Shown in pieces: positions 10,472 to 19,233 of a DNA stretch of 64,000 bases. The translations under genes and the position numbers were made by a program. Within the stretch, counting starts at the first letter, position 1, and each line of letters opens with the position of its first letter. Under the pieces are notes generated by a model. It saw nothing but the letters and a program-made list of their open reading frames with translations, ran no database searches and was not told where the DNA came from. This stretch comes from Legionella parisiensis. GTDB taxonomy: Bacteria > Pseudomonadota > Gammaproteobacteria > Legionellales > Legionellaceae. The DNA lies in contig NZ_LNYQ01000013.1 of assembly GCF_001467945.1 (NCBI RefSeq), positions 1 through 64,000 of the forward strand, given 5' to 3'.

Positions 10472-10905
10472 TGAATTTAAATTCACTATCACCAGATCCT
10501 GGTTCAAAACGTCCCAAAAGACGGTTAGGTCGTGGTATAGGATCTGGGCTAGGTAAAACAAGTGGTAAAGGTCATAAAGGGCAAAAAGCTCGTGCTGGTG
10601 GTTTTCATAAGATTAATTTTGAAGGCGGTCAAATGCCTATTCAAAGACGTCTACCGAAAATGGGCTTTAAGTCACGAGTTGGTAGAACTGTAGATCAGAT
10701 TTGCCTCAGTGAACTTGCAAAATTGTCTGATGAAGTAATTGATCTAAATGTATTGCGTGAAGCAGGTCTAATCAGCAATTCCATTAAGGATGTAAAGGTT
10801 ATTTTATCTGGTGAATTAACTACTGCCATCAAACTTAAAGGTTTAAGAGTCACTAAAGGAGCTCGTTTGGCCATTGAAGGTTTAGGCGGCAGCGTAGAAG
10901 AGTGA
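10471..10905 (+). CDS. rplO: 50S ribosomal protein L15
   Basis: L15 is a late assembly protein of the 50S subunit. The 144-aa product shows the glycine/arginine-rich N-terminal extension [20 protein letters not shown] and the [17 protein letters not shown] signature. Confidence 0.97.
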   Translation: MNLNSLSPDPGSKRPKRRLGRGIGSGLGKTSGKGHKGQKARAGGFHKINFEGGQMPIQRRLPKMGFKSRVGRTVDQICLSELAKLSDEVIDLNVLREAGLISNSIKDVKVILSGELTTAIKLKGLRVTKGARLAIEGLGGSVEE

Positions 10906-10907
10906 CT

Positions 10908-12236
10908 ATGAAAAACCAAAAACATAATGCAAGCCAATCACGTGGTGGATTGGCTGAACTGAAATCAAGATTATTGTTTGTTGTTCTTGGAATTTTAGTT
11001 TACCGTTTAGGAGCACACATACCAGTACCTGGATTGGATCCTGCCCGATTAGCTAATTTTTTTAATGAACAGCAGAATACAATTTTTGGCTTATTCAATA
11101 TGTTTTCTGGTGGTGCATTATCGCGTGTGACGGTTTTTGCAATTGGTATTATGCCATACATTTCTGCATCCATTATTCTACAACTGTTTACTGTTGTCTC
11201 CCCTAAACTGGAGCAACTTAAAAAGGAAGGTGAATCTGGACGTAGAAAAATAAATCAATACACTCGATACCTGACTTTGGTGCTTTCGGTGTTTCAGTCT
11301 TTAGGAATGGCACGTTGGTTAGCTGGACAACAAATTGCACTACAAGCTGACTTCTCATTCTACTTCACCGCAGTGGTCACGTTGGTGACGGGTACAATGT
11401 TTTTAATGTGGTTGGGAGAGCAAATTACTGAAAAAGGTGTCGGTAACGGTATATCGTTAATAATTTTCTCAGGAATTGTCTCAAGTATGCCCACTGCTAT
11501 TGCATCAGTTCTTCAACAAGTTAAAGAAGGGCAAATGCAAGCGTTAACCCTAATTATTATTGCTGTTGTTGTAGTTGTAGTAACAGGATTTGTAGTATTT
11601 ATGGAGCGCGCACAGAGACGTATAAGAGTTAATTATGCGCAAAGAACGCAAGGTAGAAAGGTATATGCTGCACAAACGAGTCATTTACCTTTGAAAATCA
11701 ATATGTCTGGTGTAATACCACCTATTTTTGCATCCAGCATTATATTATTACCTGCAACTTTGGCTCAATTTTTCTCACATACTAAAGGGTTGGGTTGGTT
11801 GGCTGATGTTGGAATGGCTCTATCTCCTGGACAACCTTTGTACTTAATTGTGTATGCTGTTGCTATTATATTTTTTGCGTTCTTTTATGCAGCTTTGGTT
11901 TTTAACCCCAAAGATACTGCTGATAACTTAAAAAAATCTGGTGCATATATTCCTGGAATTAGACCAGGTGAACAAACAACTAAATATATTGACGGTGTAA
12001 TGACGCGCTTGACATTAGTTGGTGCAATTTATTTGGTTTTAGTATGTCTTTTGCCTCAGATTTTGATGTATACATGGCATGTCCCTTTTTATTTCGGAGG
12101 AACGTCATTGCTGATTATCGTAGTTGTTATTATGGATTTTGTAGCTCAAGTACAAGCTCATTTAATGACTCAGCAATATGATTCTTTAATGAAAAAGGCT
12201 AATTTTAAAGGTACCAAATTACCTGGTCTTTTATGA
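10908..12236 (+). CDS. secY: SecY, core subunit of the protein translocation channel
   Basis: SecY forms the membrane channel for Sec-dependent export and membrane insertion. The roughly 442-aa product has ten predicted membrane segments, the family motif [14 protein letters not shown] in the second helix region, and the cytosolic basic loop [14 protein letters not shown] 10908 follows GAAGAG and is preferred over GTG 10902, which overlaps the rplO stop. Gene position between rplO and rpmJ is standard for the spc operon. Confidence 0.98.
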   Translation: MKNQKHNASQSRGGLAELKSRLLFVVLGILVYRLGAHIPVPGLDPARLANFFNEQQNTIFGLFNMFSGGALSRVTVFAIGIMPYISASIILQLFTVVSPKLEQLKKEGESGRRKINQYTRYLTLVLSVFQSLGMARWLAGQQIALQADFSFYFTAVVTLVTGTMFLMWLGEQITEKGVGNGISLIIFSGIVSSMPTAIASVLQQVKEGQMQALTLIIIAVVVVVVTGFVVFMERAQRRIRVNYAQRTQGRKVYAAQTSHLPLKINMSGVIPPIFASSIILLPATLAQFFSHTKGLGWLADVGMALSPGQPLYLIVYAVAIIFFAFFYAALVFNPKDTADNLKKSGAYIPGIRPGEQTTKYIDGVMTRLTLVGAIYLVLVCLLPQILMYTWHVPFYFGGTSLLIIVVVIMDFVAQVQAHLMTQQYDSLMKKANFKGTKLPGLL

Positions 12237-12254
12237 TCTTTATCGGAGTTAGGA

Positions 12255-12368
12255 ATGAAAGTAAGAGCATCTGTAAAGCGAATTTGTCGCAATTGCAAGA
12301 TTATTAAACGAAGTGGCACTATACGGGTTATTTGTAAAGATGCCAGACATAAGCAAAAGCAGGGTTAA
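12255..12368 (+). CDS. rpmJ: 50S ribosomal protein L36, zinc-binding form
   Basis: A short 37-aa product beginning [15 protein letters not shown]. Cys11, Cys14, Cys27 and His32 form the usual zinc site of L36. A GGAG site (12245-12248) precedes the ATG at 12255. In many gammaproteobacteria rpmJ also lies between secY and rpsM. Confidence 0.96.
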
Positions 12369-12375
12369 TATCCGC

Positions 12376-12423
12376 TTGATTTAATTTTATAAAAATAGTA
12401 TTCTTCTGTCCCTTTCGACAGAA
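12376..12423 (+). promoter_or_regulatory. Candidate alpha-operon promoter and leader hairpin
   Basis: Upstream of rpsM there is TTGATT (12376-12381), a 17-nt spacer and TATTCT (12399-12404). Overlapping it is a perfect 7-bp hairpin, TTCTGTC (12404-12410) with GACAGAA (12417-12423), with no T-run after it. The hairpin could be part of a leader bound by S4, which regulates the alpha operon in E. coli, or a weak attenuator. Promoter and hairpin overlap, so both assignments are tentative. Confidence 0.35.
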
Positions 12424-12445
12424 CAAATAACGTTCGGAGAAGTTA

Positions 12446-12802
12446 ATGGCTCGTATTGCAGGAGTAAATATACCTGATCACAAACATGTTGTGATTGCTT
12501 TAACAGCAATATATGGTATTGGTAAACCTACATCCTTGAAATTATGTTCAACAGTTGGTATTGAACCTTCAAAAAAGGTATCTGAATTAACTGATGCTCA
12601 ACTTGAGTCTTTGAGAACAGAAATTGCAAAAATAACTGTGGAAGGTGATTTGCGTCGTGTTGTGACAATGAACATCAAGCGCCTTATGGATCTAGGATGT
12701 TATCGTGGTCTAAGACACAGAAGAGGGTTGCCATTGCGAGGACAGCGTACGAAAACTAATGCTCGTACGAGAAAAGGTCGCAGAAAGGGCACTACCGTTT
12801 GA
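12446..12802 (+). CDS. rpsM: 30S ribosomal protein S13
   Basis: S13 sits at the top of the 30S head and touches P-site tRNA. The 118-aa product has the N-terminal [13 protein letters not shown] and the C-terminal [20 protein letters not shown] signature split across residues 89-109. It opens the alpha block. Confidence 0.98.
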   Translation: MARIAGVNIPDHKHVVIALTAIYGIGKPTSLKLCSTVGIEPSKKVSELTDAQLESLRTEIAKITVEGDLRRVVTMNIKRLMDLGCYRGLRHRRGLPLRGQRTKTNARTRKGRRKGTTV

Positions 12803-12823
12803 TTTTTCATGTAGGAAAGTAAG

Positions 12824-13222
12824 ATGGCAATAACAAAGTCAAAACAACAAAAAGTACGCAAAAAGGCTAAACGTGTCGTATCGGATGGTATAGTTCACGT
12901 TCATGCATCTTTTAATAATACAATAGTTACCTTTACTGACAGACAAGGTAATGCGCTATGCTGGGCAACATCTGGTGGTTCTGGATTTAGAGGATCAAGA
13001 AAAAGTACCCCCTATGCTGCACAGGTTGCTACTGAGCGTGCTGCAGCTGTTGCGAAAGAATACGGTATGAAGTCTGTGGCTGTATTTGTTCATGGGCCCG
13101 GACCTGGAAGAGAGTCCACTATTCGTGAATTAATATCACAGGATTTTAAAATTGTTGAAATTACCGATGTTACTGGTATACCTCATAACGGGTGTAAACC
13201 ACCTAAAAAACGTCGTGTATAA
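12824..13222 (+). CDS. rpsK: 30S ribosomal protein S11
   Basis: S11 lies on the 30S platform near the mRNA exit. The 132-aa product contains [19 protein letters not shown] and the C-terminal [19 protein letters not shown] signature. Confidence 0.98.
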   Translation: MAITKSKQQKVRKKAKRVVSDGIVHVHASFNNTIVTFTDRQGNALCWATSGGSGFRGSRKSTPYAAQVATERAAAVAKEYGMKSVAVFVHGPGPGRESTIRELISQDFKIVEITDVTGIPHNGCKPPKKRRV

Positions 13223-13238
13223 GACTCAGGAGTAATTA

Positions 13239-13859
13239 ATGGCTAGATATCTTGGTCCAAAATGTAAGTTATCACGTCGTGAAGGTTGTGATTTATTACT
13301 TAAAAGTGGTGTCCGTGATCACAAGTCCAAATGTAAATCTGAAAAGTTACCTGGACAACATGGTGATAAAAAACCACGCCTGAATGGTTATGGAATCCAG
13401 CTTAGAGAGAAGCAAAAGATCAGAAGATTGTATGGTGTTCTTGAAAAGCAATTCCGTGGCTATTACAAAATGGCTGCTCGTATGAAAGGTGCTACAGGTG
13501 AAAATCTGATGTCTTTACTTGAAAGACGTTTGGATAATGTTGTGTACCGCATGGGTTTTGCAAGTACACGTGCTGAAGCACGACAACTTGTTACACACAA
13601 GGCCATACTTGTTAATGATAATATAGTTAACGTTCCATCTTTCTTAGTAAAACCTGGAGATGTTATATCTGTTCGACAAAGAGCACGAAGTCAAGGCCGT
13701 ATTCAAGCAGCTTTAGCTTTGTCTGAACAAAGAACTCCATGTGATTGGATTACTGTAGATTCTTCTTCTTGCAAAGGAACATTCTCTACAGCACCAACGT
13801 TAACTGACTTATCTTCAGACTACAACGTAAACTTAGTTGTAGAACTTTACTCTAAGTAA
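13239..13859 (+). CDS. rpsD: 30S ribosomal protein S4
   Basis: S4 nucleates 30S assembly and in E. coli represses the alpha operon. The 206-aa product shows [16 protein letters not shown], the PGQHG loop, and the S4 RNA-binding domain [20 protein letters not shown] near residue 96. It has scattered cysteines but not the four-Cys zinc site of some S4 proteins. Confidence 0.98.
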   Translation: MARYLGPKCKLSRREGCDLLLKSGVRDHKSKCKSEKLPGQHGDKKPRLNGYGIQLREKQKIRRLYGVLEKQFRGYYKMAARMKGATGENLMSLLERRLDNVVYRMGFASTRAEARQLVTHKAILVNDNIVNVPSFLVKPGDVISVRQRARSQGRIQAALALSEQRTPCDWITVDSSSCKGTFSTAPTLTDLSSDYNVNLVVELYSK

Positions 13860-13877
13860 GCTCGGAGAAATAGCTGA

Positions 13878-14870
13878 ATGTATACTGAAATCAATGAAAT
13901 GTTGACACCTAATGTTCTTAAGGTCCAGGCAGAATCGCCCTATAAAGCTAGAATAGTTTTAGAGCCTTTGGAGCGTGGCTTTGGTCATACTCTCGGCAAT
14001 GCTTTGAGACGTATTCTGTTATCATCAATGCCTGGAAGTGCAATTACTGAAGCTTCAATTGACGGTGTTCTACATGAATACAGCACAATTGAAGGCGTGC
14101 AGGAAGATGTTGTTGATATATTGCTGAACCTGAAGTTAGTTGCAATTAAAATGTCTGTTGGCGAAGAAGCCACTGTGACATTGAACAAACAAGGTCCTTG
14201 TCAAGTTACTGCTGGAGACATTCAGCTGACTCATGGATTGGAATTAGTTAATCCAGAGCTCGTCATTGCTAATTTGAACGAAAAAGGCAAATTGAGTATG
14301 ACTTTGAAAGTTGAGCGCGGAATTGGTTTCCACAGCACTGATTCATTTATTAGACATTTCGATGATGAAGTAGAAAGAAAAACTGTTGGGAAGCTTAAAA
14401 TTGATAATAGCTTCTCTCCAGTTAAAAAAGTGGCTTACTATGTTGATAGTGCACGTGTAGAAAACCGTACTGACCTCGATAAGTTAACTATTGAGTTAGA
14501 AACTAACGGAACTATCGATGCTGAAGAATCAATACGGGTCTCTGCTAGTATTCTTCAAAGACAGCTTCATGCTTTTGTCGACATGAAATTTGAAGAGTCT
14601 CGGTCTGATAATAAAGAACGCAATGATTTTGATCCTATTCTATTACGCTCTGTTGATGATTTAGAGTTAACTGTTCGATCTGCAAATTGCTTGAAAGCAG
14701 AAAATATTCATTATATCGGCGATCTAGTCCAAAGAACTGAAAATGAACTCTTAAAGACCCCTAATCTGGGTAAGAAATCTTTAACTGAGATTAAGGATGT
14801 TTTAGCTTCACGTTCATTATCGCTCGGTATGAAACTTGAGAATTGGCCGCCAGCAAATCTTGGCGAATAA
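13878..14870 (+). CDS. rpoA: RNA polymerase alpha subunit
   Basis: The alpha dimer nucleates RNA polymerase assembly and its C-terminal domain contacts UP elements and activators. The 330-aa product has the N-terminal assembly domain ([20 protein letters not shown], about residues 28-47) and the C-terminal helix-hairpin-helix domain ([17 protein letters not shown], about 293-309). rpoB and rpoC are not in this window. Confidence 0.98.
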   Translation: MYTEINEMLTPNVLKVQAESPYKARIVLEPLERGFGHTLGNALRRILLSSMPGSAITEASIDGVLHEYSTIEGVQEDVVDILLNLKLVAIKMSVGEEATVTLNKQGPCQVTAGDIQLTHGLELVNPELVIANLNEKGKLSMTLKVERGIGFHSTDSFIRHFDDEVERKTVGKLKIDNSFSPVKKVAYYVDSARVENRTDLDKLTIELETNGTIDAEESIRVSASILQRQLHAFVDMKFEESRSDNKERNDFDPILLRSVDDLELTVRSANCLKAENIHYIGDLVQRTENELLKTPNLGKKSLTEIKDVLASRSLSLGMKLENWPPANLGE

Positions 14871-14888
14871 AGTTTAGGAGTTTTGGTT

Positions 14889-15272
14889 ATGCGTCATCGT
14901 AATTCAGGCAGAAGTTTTGGCCGTACAAGTAGCCACAGAAAGGCTATGTTTGCAAATATGTGTTGCTCTTTAATTGAGCATGAGTTGATAAAAACAACTT
15001 TGCCTAAAGCTAAAGATTTGCGACGTTATATTGAACCTTTGATTACTGTTTCAAAGATTGATTCAGTTGCTACACGACGTCATGCGTTCGATATTCTCAG
15101 ATCTAAATCTGCTGTTGGTAAATTGTTTAAAGATCTAGGTCCACGTTTTGTAGAGCGTCCCGGTGGATATATACGTATCATTAAATGTGGTTATAGAGAC
15201 GGAGATAACGCACCTATGGCAATCGTTGAGTTACTAGATCGACCTGTTGCTAGTGATGATTCTGAAGAATAA
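14889..15272 (+). CDS. rplQ: 50S ribosomal protein L17
   Basis: L17 is near the peptide exit. The ATG at 14889 gives [20 protein letters not shown], the family N-terminus, after a TAGGAG site; an in-frame TTG six bases upstream is unlikely. About 127 aa. It ends the ribosomal superoperon and is followed by a terminator. Confidence 0.97.
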   Translation: MRHRNSGRSFGRTSSHRKAMFANMCCSLIEHELIKTTLPKAKDLRRYIEPLITVSKIDSVATRRHAFDILRSKSAVGKLFKDLGPRFVERPGGYIRIIKCGYRDGDNAPMAIVELLDRPVASDDSEE

Positions 15273-15294
15273 ATATTGCTATTATCTACTTAAG

Positions 15295-15322
15295 AACCCG
15301 CTCAATGCGGGTTTTTTTTTTT
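15295..15322 (+). terminator. Rho-independent terminator of the ribosomal superoperon
   Basis: A perfect 7-bp stem, AACCCGC with GCGGGTT, closes a TCAAT loop and runs straight into 11 T residues (15312-15322), 22 nt after the rplQ stop. It is a textbook intrinsic terminator. Confidence 0.95.
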
Positions 15323-15454
15323 GAATATTGATTATATTCTGTTTGCAACTCAAAATTACTTAGTTATTCTTTAGCATAACTTCTAGTTCGCTTCATCATT
15401 TATACATGCTGTAGTTTTTATAAAGTAATAGAAAGTAAATTATTTTTTATCGAA

Positions 15455-15753
15455 TTAGATCCATTGCTGTTTATCCAAAAGGAAAATACTTTGAATGCCT
15501 CCTGTTTGTTCTGTTGATTTTGGTTCTAATAAGATGGCTTGTACTTCTTCATCTACTACAGGTTTATGTTCTATTCCTTGGGGTACTATGTATAATTCTC
15601 CTTCGTTTAGAGTAACTATTTTATCTCTTAGTTCCATTTTGAGTGTACCTTTTACCACCATAAAAAGTTCACCTTCAGTTGTATGCTTATGCCAGACAAA
15701 TTCGCTTTTGAACCTTAGAGTCTACATTTTGCAACTAAATTCACTTTTTCCAT
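15455..15753 (-). pseudogene. Broken small cupin-domain protein
   Basis: The 3' part reads as a cupin half: KSEFVWHKHTTEGELFMVVKG followed by LNEGELYIVPQGIEHKP, with the metal-binding HxH...E and ...H residues of a single-domain cupin. No start codon serves this frame far enough upstream. A good start (GGAG then ATG at 15753) opens a different frame that gives the typical N-terminus MEKVNLVAK and stops after about 12 codons. Roughly 20 residues of the expected middle are missing between the two parts, so an internal deletion with frame change has destroyed the gene. A shorter protein from an internal ATG at 15661 (68 aa) would lack half the barrel. Confidence 0.75.
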
Positions 15754-16122
15754 TTTTACTCCAACTGTAAATCACTAACGTTTGACAATGTCACTTTTTA
15801 ACTTGTATTCATAAATTATCTTGACCGATCTACATCGATATGAAGTGAATTGTATTTCTTAGCGGTTCATAAGTCAGTTGTATTGTTGTTTTACGATTAC
15901 AAAAGCCCCATTTTAAAAACTTGCTAGCTAGCGGATGTGTGAAGATGCTAAGCATATAACATCGTAGGACAAAGACTCTATAAAAGGTCTCATAATAATT
16001 CCCTTATAAAGGTTAATTCAATATTATTTAAGGAGTTTAATAAAGAAGCTTGATAAAGCAAATTTTTTTAAAGTACTCTTGTTATTAAAATAATTAGTAC
16101 TTTATGATCATGGAGGTACTGG
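15754..16122. other. Non-coding stretch, no gene seen
   Basis: A+T-rich sequence with scattered stops in all frames between the broken cupin gene and the YetF-like gene. It must hold the promoter of the latter, preceded by a GGAGG site just before 16123, but I see no clear -35/-10 pair, no tRNA and no strong hairpin. Confidence 0.5.
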
Positions 16123-16602
16123 ATGCTTCACTACATTGATTTAATAAATGAGGATCAAAATTTAGTTTATGTGTTTATAAGAGCAATATTGTTATTAGTG
16201 ATTGGTACTCTTTTGATTCGATTTGGTGATCGACGGTTTAAATTGAACAACTCATTTGATTTGTTGATTATTGTGATTTTTGGTGGATTAATTAGTAGAG
16301 GAATAAATGGCCCTGCTACTTTATTGTCTACAATTATTGGTTTAATTGCTTTGATATTGACTCATAAAATATTAGCGATATGTACTAGAAAATCTTTACT
16401 ATTTGAACACTTATTTAAGGGAAAACGTTATCTTCTAATAAAAAATGGTCATCTTCAAAAGAGCGTATTGCGAAACTTAAATATCACCCAAAAAGATATT
16501 GAGGAACAAATGCGTCAACAAATAAATACTTCATCTTTGGATAACGTGCTTTTTGCATATTTGGAAAGAACAGGTCACATATCATTTATAATTAAAGATT
16601 GA
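16123..16602 (+). CDS. YetF/DUF421-family membrane protein
   Basis: The 159-aa product has three hydrophobic segments in its first half (about residues 14-33, 44-62 and 65-88) with the family's FDLLIIVIFGGLISRGINGP region, followed by a soluble domain containing YLLIKNGHLQKSVL, an ITQKDIEEQMRQQ helix and LFAYLERTGHISFII. This is the architecture of DUF421 proteins such as Bacillus YetF, which have been linked to spore and membrane functions but have no settled biochemical role. It follows GGAGG and stands alone. Confidence 0.8.
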   Translation: MLHYIDLINEDQNLVYVFIRAILLLVIGTLLIRFGDRRFKLNNSFDLLIIVIFGGLISRGINGPATLLSTIIGLIALILTHKILAICTRKSLLFEHLFKGKRYLLIKNGHLQKSVLRNLNITQKDIEEQMRQQINTSSLDNVLFAYLERTGHISFIIKD

Positions 16603-16700
16603 TGTCTCAATTTAAATTATATACAAAGGGAGTAATCCTATATTTCAACCCTACTGCGCGCAGGTGCAGTTATTTAAAAACAGAGAAACAACGTTATAAC

Positions 16701-16716
16701 GCCCTTCGCTAAGGGC
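16701..16716 (-). terminator. Hairpin downstream of ssb, possible terminator
   Basis: A perfect 6-bp G+C-rich stem, GCCCTT with AAGGGC around a CGCT tetraloop, lies 37 nt past the ssb stop on the minus strand. There is no clear T-run, so termination there would be weak or Rho-aided. Confidence 0.4.
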
Positions 16717-16753
16717 AGCAGTAGAGGATATAATAGCTTAGATGCAGATGGAG

Positions 16754-17230
16754 TTAAAATGGAACATCATCATCCAATTGGTCAAAAGCATCTTGTGGTA
16801 CTTGTGCAGGCTGTTGTCTTCCAGCATTTTGATTGCTTGGTGCTGATGTAAATTGGGCTTGCGGTATCTCATCAAAGCTGGAGGACGCGACTCCTTTACT
16901 GTCTAGCATTTGAATGTCATTAGCTACAATCTCAGTAGTATATCTATCTTGCCCTTGTTGATCCTGCCATTTTCTAGTTCTTAAACTGCCTTCAATATAG
17001 AGTTTAGAACCTTTACGTACGTATTCACCTGCTATCTCACCTAAACGGTTAAAACATACTACGCGATGCCATTCAGTCCGTTCTTGTTTTTCACCTGTTA
17101 CTTTATCTTTCCAGGCTTCACTTGTGGCAATTGATAGTGTAGTGACCGCATTTCCATTAGGTAAATAACGGACATCAGGGTCAACACCCACATTGCCAAT
17201 TAGGATGACTTTATTTATACCACGTGCCAT
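16754..17230 (-). CDS. ssb: Single-stranded DNA-binding protein
   Basis: SSB coats single-stranded DNA and recruits repair and replication proteins through its acidic tip. The 158-aa product has the OB-fold ([20 protein letters not shown] to about residue 110), the [19 protein letters not shown] core segment, a Gln/Pro-rich linker, and the DDDVPF tip that contacts partners. The ATG follows an AGGAGAT site. It is convergent with the ribosomal block. Confidence 0.98.
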   Translation of the reverse strand: MARGINKVILIGNVGVDPDVRYLPNGNAVTTLSIATSEAWKDKVTGEKQERTEWHRVVCFNRLGEIAGEYVRKGSKLYIEGSLRTRKWQDQQGQDRYTTEIVANDIQMLDSKGVASSSFDEIPQAQFTSAPSNQNAGRQQPAQVPQDAFDQLDDDVPF

Positions 17231-17329
17231 TTTAGATCTCCTGTATGCGAAAGTTAGGGAGAGAGTATACCTAATTTATATCTCCCTTGCACTGATGAGT
17301 TAAAGATGAGCTTTTGAGTGAATTTTACT

Positions 17330-17476
17330 AGGGTCTGTTTACAGTTCAACTATCTTGGCCAAAAATGACCTGATTTTTCTGCGCTCCGATGCTCACATAG
17401 TCCATGTATGCTGCGCTTCGGCGCGCAGAAAAATCAGATCATTTTGACTCAATCTAGCAAAATGTAAACAGACTCT
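17330..17476. repeat. 147-bp imperfect palindrome with terminal inverted repeats (MITE-like)
   Basis: The ends are inverted copies: AGGGTCTGTTTACA on the left and TGTAAACAGACTCT on the right, 13 of 14 matching. Further in, TGACCTGATTTTTCTGCGC pairs with GCGCAGAAAAATCAGATCA with one difference. The centre is less regular. It encodes nothing and lies between ssb and the merR gene. Size and structure resemble miniature inverted-repeat elements or long palindromic intergenic repeats. I see no target-site duplication with certainty. Confidence 0.7.
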
Positions 17477-17513
17477 ATATCTGACCTGATGTATTCATTG
17501 TTGATTAGAATGA

Positions 17514-18458
17514 TTAAGTCGAGATTTTTTTAAGCCATTCTTTGGCTTCTTTACTCACCAGCTCATCATGGATTAGTACCTCGTAAATAGTAACTTTAGA
17601 TTCACTTGCTTTCCCATACATTTCCTCCAATAGCTTATTCCATAAGGCTAATAACTCAGTAGATGGAAGCTTATTTATTTTTGCAAGTACGTCATAGAGA
17701 CGTTGATACCAATATGCATCAATCGCTTGATCAAGCCAGTGAACAATTTCAAATGTTAGCCCATGATCTTCAAGCCCTTTTCCTTCTTTAAAGCCTTTTT
17801 CCCATTTGGTAGTGCGAAGATGTGCATTTTCTTTTCCATACAGATTATTGATTAAATCCATGCACTGTTTCGCCAAGGAAACACCGATTGCAGACTTAGG
17901 ATCATGATGTAAATTATCTTTAACCTCATTGACTAGATTTGACCAGCTTGATTCGAATTGCTGCTTTTCCTTTTCATTAAAGCGGAATTTTAAGTTGGCT
18001 TCAAATTGGGCGTATTGTTCTAATTCTTCGGGATTAAATACTTCTTTAATCCAGGAGTTCTCAAGTTGTTGGGTCATACGATATACCTCTATTAATTGTA
18101 TTATTTGTTCCCATGGAATAGACATTTCTTTGCCACAATTTGCAGTGACTTGGTTTAAAATCTTGCTTGCTTGCAGGAGTGCTTCTGCCTTTTGTTGCAG
18201 AAATTTAGCTTGCATGCCTAGGTTTTCTAGGATGCTTGCATTATGAGCAAGTAGCTGTTTGATTTGTGCTAATTCAAAACCAAAAAATTTTAATGCAATA
18301 ATCTGTTGCAGCTTTGATAGGTCGCATTCAGAGTACAAACGATAACGATTGCTCAGACGTAAACTGGGTTTAAGTAAACCAATTTTGTCGTAGTGATGCA
18401 GTGTTCTTACAGAAACTTGCGTCAGTCGACTAAACTCTTTTGCATACCATTGTTTCAT
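17514..18458 (-). CDS. MerR-family regulator with C-terminal TipAS-like ligand domain
   Basis: The N-terminus is a MerR winged helix: YAKEFSRLTQVSVRTLHHYD then GLLKPSLRLSNRYRLYSECDL, followed by the long dimerisation helix to about residue 115. The remaining 200 residues are helical and resemble the TipAS antibiotic-recognition domain (NPEELEQYAQFEANLKFRFNE and later segments). At 314 aa it is longer than typical TipA-like proteins. Family members distort a promoter with an overlong spacer to activate it; such an operator lies directly upstream. The NUDIX gene precedes it on the same strand. Confidence 0.85.
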   Translation of the reverse strand: MKQWYAKEFSRLTQVSVRTLHHYDKIGLLKPSLRLSNRYRLYSECDLSKLQQIIALKFFGFELAQIKQLLAHNASILENLGMQAKFLQQKAEALLQASKILNQVTANCGKEMSIPWEQIIQLIEVYRMTQQLENSWIKEVFNPEELEQYAQFEANLKFRFNEKEKQQFESSWSNLVNEVKDNLHHDPKSAIGVSLAKQCMDLINNLYGKENAHLRTTKWEKGFKEGKGLEDHGLTFEIVHWLDQAIDAYWYQRLYDVLAKINKLPSTELLALWNKLLEEMYGKASESKVTIYEVLIHDELVSKEAKEWLKKIST

Positions 18459-18479
18459 CGTTTTTCCTCCTTGGTCACA

Positions 18480-18510
18480 AAGCTAATGTATGACGTAAGG
18501 TTAGAGTCAA
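18480..18510 (-). promoter_or_regulatory. MerR-type promoter/operator upstream of the TipAS-like regulator
   Basis: On the minus strand TTGACT (18505-18510) is followed after 19 nt by a weak -10, TAGCTT (18480-18485). Nineteen nt is the unusual spacer length of MerR-controlled promoters. The spacer contains CTTACGTCATAC, and the whole site aligns with the one upstream of the second MerR gene (shared TTGACTCT, TTACGT, ATA and TTAG blocks at the same spacing). It is probably autoregulatory. Confidence 0.6.
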
Positions 18511-18517
18511 GAACATG

Positions 18518-19141
18518 TCAATCAAAAAGTGTTTGATTAGAATTCGAAATAAGCTCATACAGACGGATAATTTGTTTTTGTGTTACTCGATGTGTTGAGA
18601 GAGGTGGTAAACGTTTTAAATCAAAAAAATCAATTTCAGAAATTTCTAGATTTTCTTTTGCGGCTCCCGACATAATGTCACAATGAAAAAAGCATTTATA
18701 AGCATGTGGCCATTGTAGCGGATGCTCATGTTTTTGTTTATCCCATAAGGCAAGCAATCGAATTACAGAAACATCGAATCCAGTTTCTTCTTTCGCTTCT
18801 CGGATCACGGATTCGGATGCTGATTCATTGGTTTCTGCCCAACCACCAGGTAAAGTCCACAGATCATCAGAACGCTCTTTAACTAACAAGATTTTATTAT
18901 TTTTTAGAATAAAAGCACGCACATCAATTTTCGGAGTCGCATAGCCTTTTTCTGATGAGAATATCTGCTTTATCTCAGCAAGAGGTGTGTCTGAATAATT
19001 CGCTATAAATTCAGCGGCAATCTCGCGAAGTCTTAAATAACGTTCTTTATCAAATTCATTATTTGCATAGCTCAATCCATTTTGAGCGATTGCTTGAATT
19101 TCATTAATGTATTTTAACCAACTGAGATCATTTTTAGACAT
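18518..19141 (-). CDS. NUDIX hydrolase with N-terminal NUDIX-associated helical domain
   Basis: NUDIX enzymes hydrolyse nucleoside diphosphates linked to another group. The Nudix box is perfect: G-x5-E-x7-REAKEETGF, read from GWAETNESASESVIREAKEE around residues 107-126. The first 60 residues (WLKYINEIQAIAQNGLSYANN...RYLRLREIAAE) match the helical domain found before NUDIX domains of ADP-ribose/GDP-sugar type. Starts at 19165 and 19141 are possible; homologues usually begin close to the W-L-x-x-I helix, so 19141 is chosen. The substrate cannot be told. It lies between two MerR genes and may be under their control. Confidence 0.85.
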   Translation of the reverse strand: MSKNDLSWLKYINEIQAIAQNGLSYANNEFDKERYLRLREIAAEFIANYSDTPLAEIKQIFSSEKGYATPKIDVRAFILKNNKILLVKERSDDLWTLPGGWAETNESASESVIREAKEETGFDVSVIRLLALWDKQKHEHPLQWPHAYKCFFHCDIMSGAAKENLEISEIDFFDLKRLPPLSTHRVTQKQIIRLYELISNSNQTLFD

Positions 19142-19182
19142 GGTGTTGTCATCCCTATAGTGCATTTATTTGCTTTCAGCTA

Positions 19183-19213
19183 TTGACTCTCACGTTACGT
19201 GATAGTTTAGAAT
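19183..19213 (+). promoter_or_regulatory. MerR-type promoter/operator upstream of the merR-queF fusion gene
   Basis: TTGACT (19183-19188), a 19-nt spacer and TAGAAT (19208-19213). Inside the spacer is the perfect palindrome TCACGTTACGTGA; extended, ACTCTCACGT and ACGTGATAGT are inverted copies with 9 of 10 matches. A palindrome centred in an overlong spacer is the hallmark of MerR-family operators. The NUDIX gene starts about 42 nt away in the other direction, so one site could serve both. Confidence 0.8.
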
Positions 19214-19233
19214 CAACGTTCAGGAGAAGTTGA

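Noticed and set aside
12404..12423. Hairpin before rpsM as an intrinsic terminator
   Set aside because: No T-run follows and it lies between genes expected to be co-transcribed, so it was listed only as a leader structure.
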